A stretch of DNA of 64,000 bases, taken from assembly GCF_002355855.1 (NCBI RefSeq), contig NZ_AP017658.1, forward strand, positions 1 to 64,000, given 5' to 3'. Below the pieces are notes generated by a model. It had not been told where the DNA came from. It saw nothing but the letters and a program-made list of their open reading frames with translations, and did not search any database. Positions 16,553 through 25,141 of the stretch are shown here, piece by piece; position 1 is the first letter of the stretch, and each line of letters opens with the position of its first letter. A program made the position numbers and the translations under genes. This DNA comes from Sphingobium cloacae. GTDB taxonomy: Bacteria > Pseudomonadota > Alphaproteobacteria > Sphingomonadales > Sphingomonadaceae.

Positions 16553-17312
16553 GGGCGCTCTCCGCCGCCATCATTTGCGCGCTGGTGCCTGTAACGGCGG
16601 CGCACGCGGTCGAAGTTCCGCGAGGTGGTCCGTCCGACCCGCGCGTCAAGTTCGTCGAATATGAAGAGACCGAGGTCTATCGGATCGTCGGCACGTTCCG
16701 GACCGCAACACAGATTGTCCTGAGCGACGATGAGACGATCCAGCACGTCGCGCTGGGCGACACCGTATCTTGGGAGGTCGCCGTCGCCGGGCACATCCTG
16801 TTCCTCAAGCCGCGTGAGCGTGCCGGACCGACCAATCTCATCGTCACCACGTCGCGCGGAGGCGAATTGCGCAGCTATGCGTTCGAGTTGACCGCTCGCA
16901 GCGGTCCGATCACGGGCCGCAACGGCCAAGCCTATTTTCAGGTGCGGTTCCGATATCCCAGGGACGATGCAGACCGCGCCGCGCGTCTCAGGGCCGCGCA
17001 GATTGCCATGCAGGCGGCTGCCCTGGAGAGCCGGGCCGTTCGCGGCGCTCTCGATCATGGGGTCGTCGAAGGGCCTCGCAACATGAACTACAAGGTGCAG
17101 GGCTCCAGCGAGCTTCAGCCGTCGGAGGTCTCCGATAACGGGCAGTTCACGGTGTTGCGTTTCCCAGCGAACCGCGAGGTGCCGGCTATATATCTGGTGC
17201 GACCAGACGGGTCTGAGACGCTGGTTCCCTTCGACGTCCGTGACGAATTCGTCGTCGTCCATCTGGTGGCGCGTCAGCTGCGCCTTCGGCGGGGCGGCGA
17301 GGTGCTGTGCAT
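16549..17312 (+). pseudogene. virB9: virB9, cut at its extreme 3' end by IS6100
   Basis: About 254 residues of the VirB9 outer-membrane-complex protein. Signal peptide ALSAAIICALVPVTAAHA at the N-terminus, then VYRIVGTFRTATQIVLSDDE, LIVTTSRGGELRSYAFEL and the C-terminal domain NGQFTVLRFPANREVPAIYL, and finally VHLVARQLRLRRGGEVLC. The last motif is almost the end of VirB9 proteins, so only about 5-15 residues are lost; the frame then runs through IS6100 as nonsense. Partial function cannot be excluded. virB10 and virB11 are not in the window. Confidence 0.85.
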
Positions 17313-18192
17313 GGCTCTGTTGCAAAGATTGGCGGCAGTCAGAGGTAGGCTGTCGCTCTGCGCCGATCAGGCGGCTGCTGCGAAATGGTGGTTGAGCATG
17401 CCCATGGCCTCCGTCAGCGCCGAGGGCCCAATGCCAAAAGCTCTCTCCACAAGGCGCACCTCGCCCCTGATGCCGGGCTGCAGGCACCAGGGGCGAGCCT
17501 GTCCTTTGCGCAGGGCTCGCATGACTTCGAATCCCTTGATCGTGGCATAGGCCGTGGGGATCGATTTGAAACCGCGCACCGGCTTGATCAGTATCTTGAG
17601 CTTTCCGTGATCGGCCTCGATCACGTTATTGAGATACTTCACCTGCCGGTGGGCCGTCTCCCGGTCCAGCTTTCCTTCGCGCTTCAATTCGGTGATCGCT
17701 GCACCATAGCTCGGCGCTTTGTCGGTATTGAGCGTGGCAGGCTTTTCCCAGTGCTTCAGGCCTCGCAGGGCCTTGCCCAGGAACCGCTTCGCTGCCTTGG
17801 CGCTGCGGGTCGGCGACAGGTAGAAATCGATCGTGTCGCCCCGCTTGTCGACTGCCCGGTACAGGTAGGTCCACTTGCCCCGCACCTTGACGTAGGTTTC
17901 ATCCAGGCGCCAGCTCGGATCAAAGCCACGCCGCCAGAACCAGCGCAGCCGCTTCTCCATCTCCGGGGCGTAGCACTGGACCCAGCGATAGATCGTCGTA
18001 TGGTCGACCGAAATGCCGCGTTCCGCCAGCATTTCCTCAAGGTCGCGATAGCTGATCGGATAGCGACAATACCAGCGCACCGCCCACAGGATCACATCAC
18101 CCTGGAAATGGCGCCACTTGAAATCCGTCATCGTTCCGTCCGTCCAATCTCCGCCAAGCATGCTCAAGCTTCACGATTTTTGCAACAGAGCC
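17313..18192 (-). mobile_element. IS6100 copy 2 (inverted relative to copy 1)
   Basis: 880 bp with 14-bp ends GGCTCTGTTGCAAA (17313-17326) and TTTGCAACAGAGCC (18179-18192). The 8-bp flanks CTGTGCAT and ATTGCTGG do not match each other or the flanks of copy 1 in either orientation. It separates virB9' from an IS110 fragment, so it marks another recombination junction. Confidence 0.95.
17367..18131 (-). CDS. tnpA: IS6100 transposase
   Basis: Same 254-residue protein as at 5281-6045, with the complete DDE triad (RLDETYVKV, LNTDKAPSYG, IEADHGKLK). Two opposite copies of one active-type IS allow inversion of the 12-kb interval between them. Confidence 0.95.
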   Translation of the reverse strand: MTDFKWRHFQGDVILWAVRWYCRYPISYRDLEEMLAERGISVDHTTIYRWVQCYAPEMEKRLRWFWRRGFDPSWRLDETYVKVRGKWTYLYRAVDKRGDTIDFYLSPTRSAKAAKRFLGKALRGLKHWEKPATLNTDKAPSYGAAITELKREGKLDRETAHRQVKYLNNVIEADHGKLKILIKPVRGFKSIPTAYATIKGFEVMRALRKGQARPWCLQPGIRGEVRLVERAFGIGPSALTEAMGMLNHHFAAAA

Positions 18193-18625
18193 ATTGCTGG
18201 CAACCGGGCGGCAAAGCAAGGCAGCGCAACTGCTGATGACAATCCCGGGGATCGGCGCTGTCACAGCTCTCTCCTTTTCTGCAGCGATCGAAGACCCGGG
18301 CAACTTCCACAGGTCGCGTTTGGTCGGCGCCTGGCCGGGGCTGACCACCAGACGCTACCAGTCAGGAGAGCTCGACTATGACGGCCACATCTCACGACGG
18401 GGAGACAAGCATCTCCGAAGCCTTCTCTACGAGGCAGCGATGGTGATGCTGACGCGGACCAGCTCCCGAAATGACAGCAGCCTCAAAGATTGGGGGCTCA
18501 AGCTGTGGGAGCGCCTCGGCACCAAGCGCGCTGCGGTCGCCGTCGCCCGCAAGCTGGCGGTCATCATGCACAGCATGCTCAAGACGGGAGAAGCATTCAA
18601 CAAGTCGACTGGCGTCCCCGCATAA
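18193..18625 (+). pseudogene. C-terminal fragment of an IS110-family transposase
   Basis: Frame entering from IS6100, about 143 residues, with the transposase_20 signature MTIPGIGAVTALSFSAAIED, then RLVGAWPGLTTRRYQSGE and the tail SRRGDKHLRSLLYEAAMVML. The N-terminal DEDD catalytic domain is gone. The last part reads ARKLAVIMHSMLKTGEAF, typical of the family C-terminus. Confidence 0.82.
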
Positions 18626-18780
18626 GCGGGGGCTCGCAAGTCTGCCCATCTCAGCGCGTCATCATCTGACGTGCAGAGGCGTCCCTGCCGCGGACGTCGG
18701 TCTGGCCATTCCGTTAAGACTGGATGCAGTTCCTTGGAGACTGCGTGTTGAACATAGGAAGGCCATTCCTGCGAAGACCA

Positions 18781-19101
18781 TTATGCGGCGGCTGGTGCCG
18801 ACCGCGGAAACAACCCCGCTCCCGGCATACGGCTACCCTCTCGCATAGATATGGCCACTGAGGACAGCCCATGCCGCCGGATACCTCGTGCCACAATCCT
18901 GGGGCGCGCCGGGCGGTGTGTTGCCGAACCGGCCTTGACAGGCGTGAAGCGATTAAACAACCAAGCGACCCATTCGAGCGTGGCGAACTCGACGGCCTCG
19001 AATGAGCGCCAGGGGCCACGGCGGTGGATGACCTCGGCCTTGTAGAGGCCATTGATCGTCTCGGCGAGGGCGTTGATGCTCCTATGTTGGTCAAGCGGCA
19101 T
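18781..19101 (-). pseudogene. Fragment of an IS3-family transposase (OrfB C-terminal part)
   Basis: Only about 45 codons (about 18960-19095) are convincing: SINALAETINGLYKAEVIHR followed by RGPWRSFEAVEFATLEWV, the region after the catalytic Glu of IS3-type integrases. The remaining frame is low quality. It is different from the IS3-type gene at 23.9-30.0 kb. It abuts the IS110 fragment at 19091. Confidence 0.65.
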
Positions 19102-19510
19102 TTCCTTCGGCGCTGGCCGGTGGTTTCCTCATGCAGAGATGGGCGAAGATCTCACGGGCGATGTAGCGTTTGAGGCAGCGGCGGATCTCGCGCGGTGACT
19201 TCCCTTCAGCTGTTCGGCGCTCGACATAGGCGCGGGTCGGTGGATGCCGCTGCATGCGAACAAGCGCCACCCGGTAGAGGGCAGCATTTGCTCGCCGGTT
19301 GCCGCCGCGGTTGAGACGGTGGCGGCTGGTCTTGCCGCTCGACGCTGGAATGGGACAGACGCCGCACAGGCTGGCAAAGGCGGCCTCGGAGCGGATGCGT
19401 TCCGGATTGTCGCCAAGGACGACAAGCATGTCGGCAATGGTGCCGGTCGAGATGCCCATCGCGGCCATCAAGGTCGGCGCCTGCTCGCGGACGCGCGGGA
19501 CGAGTGGGGC
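19091..19510 (-). pseudogene. Fragment of a second IS110-family transposase
   Basis: Frame includes LMAAMGISTGTIADMLVVLG, RSEAAFASLCGVCPIPASSG and HRLNRGGNRRANAALYRVAL, the transposase_20 region of IS110 proteins. It lacks the DEDD domain and differs from the fragment at 18193-18625. Together with the IS3 fragment this is a 1.3-kb mobile-element graveyard. 19511-19976 contains no gene I can support. Confidence 0.78.
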
Positions 19511-19976
19511 TTACCCTGTTGCCTGATCGGGAGATGCGATCGGGGCGGCTGCGTCCTTTGATCCGGCGGGGGTTGTTGTCACCGTCGCCAGAGGTGCTCG
19601 CTGGCGATCCGACCCGCTGACCTTTTGGTCCAGGCCTGTCAGCCTCTTTGGCCTGTTCTACGATCACGGACTGCCGATGGACGTTTGCTTGCGCTCAGCC
19701 TTCCGATCAAGGCGTGTGCTCGTACAATTGCGTCCGCCGTCACTCGACACTCGACTATGTCAGCCCAGCTCAGTTCGAACGGCTGGCCGCATAGCTGCAA
19801 AACCGCTCTCCGTTTTTCCGAAGCAAGTCCACTGACGCCTTGCCCCTTCGGATTCCGTCACAACCACTCTACTTTCTATAAATGCTAGCCCATTCCTACT
19901 TGCATGCAAGTAAGTGTCGAGCTACCGTCGCACGACGATAAGGGCGGTCGGCAAAGCGAGATTGGGAGGAACGGTT

Positions 19977-21446
19977 TTGGAACACCAGTGCAAGCAGGAT
20001 GGGCATTCGCATGGTGAAGCGTCAGCTGGGGAGCAGCAGGGCGTTCCGCGCCGTGCGGCATTGAAGGCGGGCGCCGCATTGGCGACTGGTGGTGCGGACG
20101 GGCTGCTGGCTGGGGCGGCGGTCGCCGAGCAGCGGGCGCCGGCTGTGCTAACGGGCAAGCAAGCGGGGCGGAAGTTTCGCGCGTGGGTGCAAGAGGGGCT
20201 GTGGGTTGGCGGCAAGGCCGGTGTCGAAGAACTGCGCCTCAAGGAACTCCAGTCGCGGCAGGTGGTGGTACGCACGGAGGCGTCGGCGCCATGCTATTCA
20301 CTGGTCCAGCGCGGCATCGGTGGCAGACCTGCGGTCAAGCCGGCCCCCAAGTACGCGCCCGACACCGTTCCGCAGATCTCGAACCACACCGCTGTCGGCA
20401 TCGTCGAGGCCGTGGCGACCGATGTGCGACGGGTAAAGCCGGGCGATCGCGTCATCATCGGCGTGGTTTCGCAGTGCGGCAATTGTTACATGTGCCTGCG
20501 CGGGCGCGCCGATCATTGTCAGTGGGCGTTCGCTGTGCCCGCGGGGTTCCCACCCGAAATCGCCACGCGTGCGGATGGCTCCGGGCTCATCGCCCAGATT
20601 GGAATCGGAGGGCTGGCCGAACTGAATGTCTGCTATGAAGAGTATCTGTGTCCCATTTTTACCGACCTGCCTGCAGACCAGCTCTCACTTCTGGGTGACA
20701 CGGCCGCGACGGGCTTCGGCGGCGCAATGGGTGTCATGAAGGTCGAGATGGGGTCCAATGTTGTGGTGCTGGGCGCGGGACCAGTCGGTCTCTCCGCCGT
20801 CATGGCCGCTCGGGTCGCCGGCGCTGCACAGATCATCGTCAGCGAGCCAGTCAAGCATCGTCGCGAGGCTGCAAAGCGGTTCGGCGCCACTACTGTGCTC
20901 GACCCGAACGCAGAAGGGGAGGGTCTCGTTGAGACCATTCGCGAGTTGTGTAAGGGGCCGACCGGCCGCATCACGTCGGGCGGCCGCGGATGGGTGTCGC
21001 AGGCTGATTCCGACTTTGTCAACGCAACCTTCGGAGCGGTGCGGGATAACCGCGGGCCCGATTTCACCATCGAGGCGGCAGGCCCCACCGGAGATGTTCC
21101 CAAGGTTGAGACACCGCCGGATCCAACGGGCATTCTGCCGATGCAGCAGGCCTGGGAGATGACGCGCCGCGGCGGCGAGATCGTTTACCTTGGCTTTGGC
21201 CAGATTGGGGATGTCTCGTATCCGGCAGCTGCATTCGCCAACGCCGGGCGCACCGTTCACGCCGGACAACAGGGCGGCCTCAACTTCATGCGGGATATCC
21301 CGAAGATCGTGTCTCTCATGGAGCAGGGCAAGTATGACCTGCGGCCGATGGTCACGTCCCGGTGGCGTCTTGAGGAAACGAACAAGGCGTTCCAGGTGGC
21401 GTCGGATCGCACCGAACTGGCGCCTGTCGTAGTCTTCGATAGCTAG
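19977..21446 (+). CDS. Zinc-type alcohol dehydrogenase (MDR)-like protein with Tat-like N-terminus
   Basis: About 489 residues. The N-terminus has a twin-arginine-like signal (VPRRAALKAGAALATGG, then an Ala/Gly-rich h-region), so export is possible. The MDR body shows the structural-zinc motif CGNCYMCLRGRADHC and the Rossmann motif VVVLGAGPVGLSAVMAAR followed by IIVSEP. The catalytic-zinc region is unusual: PCYS where CGTD is normal, and SNHTAVGIVE where GHE is normal, so one ligand (Glu) appears replaced. A roughly 40-residue insertion (GGRGWVSQADSDFVNATFGA) is extra. TTG 19977 is preferred because GGGAGGA precedes it; a GTG at 19914 is the alternative. Substrate unknown. It sits next to a flavin monooxygenase, suggesting catabolism (inference). 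Confidence 0.75.
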   Translation: MEHQCKQDGHSHGEASAGEQQGVPRRAALKAGAALATGGADGLLAGAAVAEQRAPAVLTGKQAGRKFRAWVQEGLWVGGKAGVEELRLKELQSRQVVVRTEASAPCYSLVQRGIGGRPAVKPAPKYAPDTVPQISNHTAVGIVEAVATDVRRVKPGDRVIIGVVSQCGNCYMCLRGRADHCQWAFAVPAGFPPEIATRADGSGLIAQIGIGGLAELNVCYEEYLCPIFTDLPADQLSLLGDTAATGFGGAMGVMKVEMGSNVVVLGAGPVGLSAVMAARVAGAAQIIVSEPVKHRREAAKRFGATTVLDPNAEGEGLVETIRELCKGPTGRITSGGRGWVSQADSDFVNATFGAVRDNRGPDFTIEAAGPTGDVPKVETPPDPTGILPMQQAWEMTRRGGEIVYLGFGQIGDVSYPAAAFANAGRTVHAGQQGGLNFMRDIPKIVSLMEQGKYDLRPMVTSRWRLEETNKAFQVASDRTELAPVVVFDS

Positions 21447-21982
21447 GCCCTGTCGACGGATTTGATCATGTTGCGCCAGAACGAAATGAGCCGGTCACGA
21501 GTTCTGCTGCGGCAAGCAAGTGTTCATACACTAGATGCGGTAATACGCGGATGCACCCCAGCCAGCTGACTGGGGTGCTGTCCCTCACATTGATGGTGTT
21601 CAGCCCGGTTAAGAATCAGGCGACAAGCACCATCGAAGAACAGCCATAGACTATTACGCCAGGACCGATGTTTGGCTGCAAGACAACAACACCTGTGTCA
21701 CCGATGCTTCCGGCAGGATCGTCAGAGGTGAGGGTAGCAAGCGATTCGAACGCGTTCGTCGGCTTCGCGGCCGAACCCGATGATGTCGAGCAAAAACTTA
21801 CTTCTGAACAAGTAAGTACGTCATGAATGGTTTCCGACCGAGGGCACTACGAGGTTGCCCGACCCTCGAACCGTCAAATAAACAACTTACCCGCTACATA
21901 AGAAAAAAGTAAATCCAACGCGAACAACTTCGTGCACGCAGAAGAGCACAAGACAAGCAGAATAGCCAAAAAGGAAGAGCAT
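21447..21982. other. Intergenic region ahead of the monooxygenase, no gene seen
   Basis: No supported coding sequence. Composition shifts from GC-rich to AT-rich around 21820, with AAATAAACAA and AGAAAAAAGTAAAT just before the next gene. GGAAGAG at 21973-21979 is the ribosome site for the monooxygenase. This is probably the edge of a separately acquired segment. Confidence 0.4.
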
Positions 21983-23578
21983 ATGACCGCCGAGCTAACC
22001 AATCAAGCTGCGCAATTTGACGTGGCTATTGTCGGATGTGGGCCCGTTGGTGCTTTGCTAGCTAATTTCCTGAAGCAATATGGGCACAAGGTTGCCATTC
22101 TTGATCGCGAGCTCGACGTCTTCTACGCCCCGCGCGGAATGGGATTTGACGATGAGTCAACGCGAATTATGCAATCAGTTGGCATCTTGGATCGCCTTAA
22201 AGCGGAGGGCCATATCTATCAGGCAGACCTTGAGTTGATCGATCGGAATGGCAAACGCTTAGGGGGCTTTGACCGTCGTAGCGTCGGAGAAGATTTGCTG
22301 TCGGGACTCCATGGGCACCGCCACTTGACGCTGTTCCACCAGCCGAGTCTCGAGGCGATCCTGCGCGAAGAATTTTCAGTAGGTGAGAACGCGGCGAGTT
22401 CTTTTTTTTATCATGAAGTTACTGAGATAAACGATCTTGGCGAGCAAGTTGAACTGAGGTGCAAGAATCGGGCTACTAACGAAGATTTCACCATCTCAGC
22501 CAGCTATGTCGTTGGCTGTGATGGCGCCAGAAGCATTGTTCGGAAAACGATGAGCGTTCCGAGGGTAGACCTAAAATACACCGAACGGTATCTTGTAGTC
22601 GACGCGATTGTAGATGACCCAGTATATTTCAGAACAAGAATTCCACAGGGTGGATATATTCTTCATGACGGAAAGGAAGCTGGTGTTTTGGCCAAAGGTC
22701 TACATGGCCATGTACGCTTTGATTTCCTCCAACATTCCGAAATCGTCGGCGCTGAACTAAAAAATGAGAAAGACTACCAAGATGCGGCGAGAGCGCTCAT
22801 TGAATCCCGGGGATTTGAGCCCGAGAATTTCCGGGTGATCCGCAGTGTGTCATACACGTTCTATGCGGGGATGCCGAGCAGATGGCGCGTAGGCCGGTTA
22901 TTGGTCGCTGGTGACGCAGCCCATCTTACGCCCCCTTGGTCTGGGCAGGGTTTGAACATGGGCATACGCGACGCGGCCAACCTGTCGTTTAAGCTGAGTC
23001 TTGTGCTTAATAAAAAAACATCCGATCGCATACTGGACACTTACGATGATGAGCGTCGACCACAGAGCCTTGAGACCATTCAAGCCGCCGTCGATATGGG
23101 CATAAGAATGCAAAGTACCAGTCCATTACAAATCGGGTTACGCAACTTTGTCTACGCCCTATCCCGCAGCAGCAAGTTTGTTAATCGTCTGCTGTTCAGA
23201 AATTGGATAAGAAAGCCGGGATTCAAGAGCGGGCTTATAGGGCTGCAGCATCGTTTGTCTGGTACGCCGATGTTTCAGCCTTGGGTGCAAACGCCGGACG
23301 GCGAACGTAGGCGGATGGATGACCTGATTGGTCTTAGATTCGCGCTCATTTCCACAGATAGTCCAACGGGACCTGAAGTAACAGATTTCGTGAGGAGTCT
23401 CGGCGGAGTTGTGCTCAAGCTAGACTGCGATTTCTTTGATCCGGGTGAAACTGTGTGTAAGTGGTATGACAAGAACCGTATCAACGCGGTACTTCTCCGT
23501 CCGGATCGTGTGATTTACGACGCAGGTCGCGACGGTCGAGCGCTCTGTCGGTCTTTACTCTCTGAGCTCAGGAAGTAG
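21983..23578 (+). CDS. FAD-dependent aromatic-ring hydroxylase (MhpA/PheA-like flavin monooxygenase)
   Basis: 531-residue class A flavoprotein monooxygenase. FAD-binding GxGxxG in VAIVGCGPVGALLANFLKQY; the DG motif VVGCDGARSIVRKTM (about residue 175); the GD motif LLVAGDAAHLTPPWSGQGLN followed by MGIRDAANLSFKL (about 305-340). The C-terminal thioredoxin-like domain ends DRVIYDAGRDGRALCRSL. The closest layout is 3-(3-hydroxyphenyl)propionate hydroxylase (MhpA) and related phenol/resorcinol hydroxylases, which use NAD(P)H and O2 to hydroxylate a phenolic ring. ATG 21983 follows GGAAGAG at good spacing. Codon use and GC are much lower than the neighbours, a sign of transfer. No ring-cleavage gene lies nearby, so the pathway is incomplete here. 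Confidence 0.85.
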   Translation: MTAELTNQAAQFDVAIVGCGPVGALLANFLKQYGHKVAILDRELDVFYAPRGMGFDDESTRIMQSVGILDRLKAEGHIYQADLELIDRNGKRLGGFDRRSVGEDLLSGLHGHRHLTLFHQPSLEAILREEFSVGENAASSFFYHEVTEINDLGEQVELRCKNRATNEDFTISASYVVGCDGARSIVRKTMSVPRVDLKYTERYLVVDAIVDDPVYFRTRIPQGGYILHDGKEAGVLAKGLHGHVRFDFLQHSEIVGAELKNEKDYQDAARALIESRGFEPENFRVIRSVSYTFYAGMPSRWRVGRLLVAGDAAHLTPPWSGQGLNMGIRDAANLSFKLSLVLNKKTSDRILDTYDDERRPQSLETIQAAVDMGIRMQSTSPLQIGLRNFVYALSRSSKFVNRLLFRNWIRKPGFKSGLIGLQHRLSGTPMFQPWVQTPDGERRRMDDLIGLRFALISTDSPTGPEVTDFVRSLGGVVLKLDCDFFDPGETVCKWYDKNRINAVLLRPDRVIYDAGRDGRALCRSLLSELRK

Positions 23579-23924
23579 GCGCGCTAGCCATAATGATCCG
23601 GGTGAATTGATTGTACGTCGTGGAAGTCAGGACCAACTTGCACACCGCGTTCGGATAAGTGTAACAGCGTCTTATGAAACCAGTGCGCGGGTGGAGTCAT
23701 TTGCGTCTCTGGTGACACGCATGCTGCCGAGCAGGGCGGCATTTGCGCTGTATCGGGTCATTTTCATTACTTTGCGAGTTCGGCGGGCACACGTTGCCTG
23801 CGGACCAAGCACAGGCGGGTGTGGGCAGCCGCCAGGCAGGCACTGTCAACTTAGCGCGGGGACGGCTTGCTGTGGCCGATCGTGATCGGTAGCCGCCCGC
23901 CATGACCCGACTTGAACAGGGTGC
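23579..23924. other. Intergenic stretch between monooxygenase and IS3-type remnant
   Basis: No gene I can support; a frame exists to 23885 but its residues look random (Cys/Gly/Arg-rich tail). GC rises along the stretch back to that of the mobile elements. Confidence 0.35.
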
Positions 23925-24210
23925 ATGGTACATTCTATCGATCGTCCGGTCATGATGCCTCTCCGCGAGAGTTTGCTCGGATTGGCGCAGATCGGCATCC
24001 CACGGGCGACCTTCTACCAGTGGTGCGAGCTCCATGCGAGCGATGGGCCGGGGGCGCTGGAGGACCGCCCCTCGCGTCCGGGGCGGGTGTGGAACCGCAT
24101 TCCGGACGATATTCGCATGCGCATCGACGCGCCCGAGCTCTCCCCGCGCGAGCTGGCCGTCCGCTTCACCGACGAGCAGGGCTATTTCGTCTCCGAAGCG
24201 TCAGTCTACC
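23925..24210 (+). pseudogene. IS3-type transposase, part 1 of 3 (N-terminal), interrupted by IS66 copy 1
   Basis: Reads PMREQ-like start then IPRATFYQWCELHASDGPGA, LEDRPSRPGRVWNRIPDD and LSPRELAVRFTDEQGYFVSE, typical of the HTH and pre-integrase part of IS3-group OrfB. It stops at ASVYR where IS66 inserts. The 8 bases AGTCTACC (24203-24210) are repeated at 26922-26929 after the IS. The reading frame continues there. Confidence 0.85.
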
Positions 24211-24296
24211 GTATCCGTCATCCCAGACCCACGTGGCGTAGATGGCCATGAGCTTTGAGTGTCCCGCGTGCATATCGCGTAATTTGATTCGGCGGG

Positions 24297-24716
24297 GTGA
24301 CTGTGGAGCAAGAGATCGACGGCAGTGGCGGCGTGGAGAACGGGCGCCGACGGCGCTGGACGCTGGAAGAGAAGCGCGCGGTGGTGGAGCTGTCGCTCGA
24401 TCCGGCGTGCAGCATGGCGGAGGTGGCCGCGTGTTTCGATGTCCTTCCGGCCCAGATATATGCCTGGCGCCGCGAGTTGCGCGAGATGGCGGAGGACGCG
24501 GCGCGCGAGGACAGGGCGATGTTCCTGCCGGCGGTCATCGAGCCGACATCGGTGCCGGCGGTGCTGCTCGAACCGGAGGCCGCGAACGCGCGGCTGCTGC
24601 CGGACGCGGTGGTGCAGGTCGCAATGGAAGTGCGCGGCGTGCCAGTGATGGTCGCCCACGGCGCAAGTTCGACGCTGGTCGCCTCGGTAATCGCAGCGCT
24701 GCTGAGGGCGCGATGA
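24297..24716 (+). CDS. tnpA: IS66 accessory protein TnpA
   Basis: 139-residue HTH protein of the IS66 orf1 type: RRRRWTLEEKRAVVELSLDP, MAEVAACFDVLPAQIYAWRR (HTH, residues about 35-60). GTG start at 24297 after the GGCGGGGTGACT context. Overlaps tnpB by 4 bases (ATGA), typical of the IS66 three-gene operon. Confidence 0.88.
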   Translation: MTVEQEIDGSGGVENGRRRRWTLEEKRAVVELSLDPACSMAEVAACFDVLPAQIYAWRRELREMAEDAAREDRAMFLPAVIEPTSVPAVLLEPEAANARLLPDAVVQVAMEVRGVPVMVAHGASSTLVASVIAALLRAR

Positions 24717-25084
24717 TCGGGCCGGGCAGCGACGCCAAGGTGCTGATCTACACCAAGCCGATCGATTTCCGCTGCGGCATCGACACGCTGGTGGCCAAGG
24801 TCCAGCACGAGTTGAGCCAGGATCCGTGGCGCGGAGTCGCCTATATTTTTCGTTCCAAGAGGAAGGACAGGCTGAAGATTCTGTGGTTCGACGGCACCGG
24901 CATCTGGCTGATGACCAAGCGCGCCGAGGCCGCCGAAGGATTCGCCTGGCCGCCGGCGGTCGATGGCAGTTTTTCGATCACGGCGGCGCAGATGGCAGCA
25001 CTCACCTCGGGCATGGACTGGCGTCGGCACCGCGCGCCAAGGCGCGTAAATCCGCCTAAAATCGAGGGTTTCGCTGATGCGTGA
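24713..25084 (+). CDS. tnpB: IS66 accessory protein TnpB
   Basis: 123 residues, IS66 Orf2 family: KVLIYTKPIDFRCGIDTLVA, YIFRSKRKDRLKILWFDGTG, IWLMTKRAEAAEGFAWPP. Required with TnpC for transposition in studied IS66 members. Start ATG 24713 overlaps tnpA; in-frame codons upstream belong to tnpA DNA in another frame. Confidence 0.92.
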   Translation: MIGPGSDAKVLIYTKPIDFRCGIDTLVAKVQHELSQDPWRGVAYIFRSKRKDRLKILWFDGTGIWLMTKRAEAAEGFAWPPAVDGSFSITAAQMAALTSGMDWRRHRAPRRVNPPKIEGFADA

Positions 25085-25141
25085 GATAGTCGCGACAGGC
25101 CGAGTCAACTGCGCTGGACGCGTCGTTACGCATGTGATTCG

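Noticed and set aside
17313..23578. Possibility that IS6100 and the catabolic genes mark a lindane (lin) gene cluster
   Set aside because: IS6100 is common beside lin genes, but no LinA-, LinB-, LinC-, LinD- or LinE-like sequence is present; the ADH-like and monooxygenase genes belong to other families.
23607..23885. 92-codon open frame after the monooxygenase
   Set aside because: No ribosome site or recognisable motif; Cys/Gly/Arg-rich tail looks like random high-GC reading.
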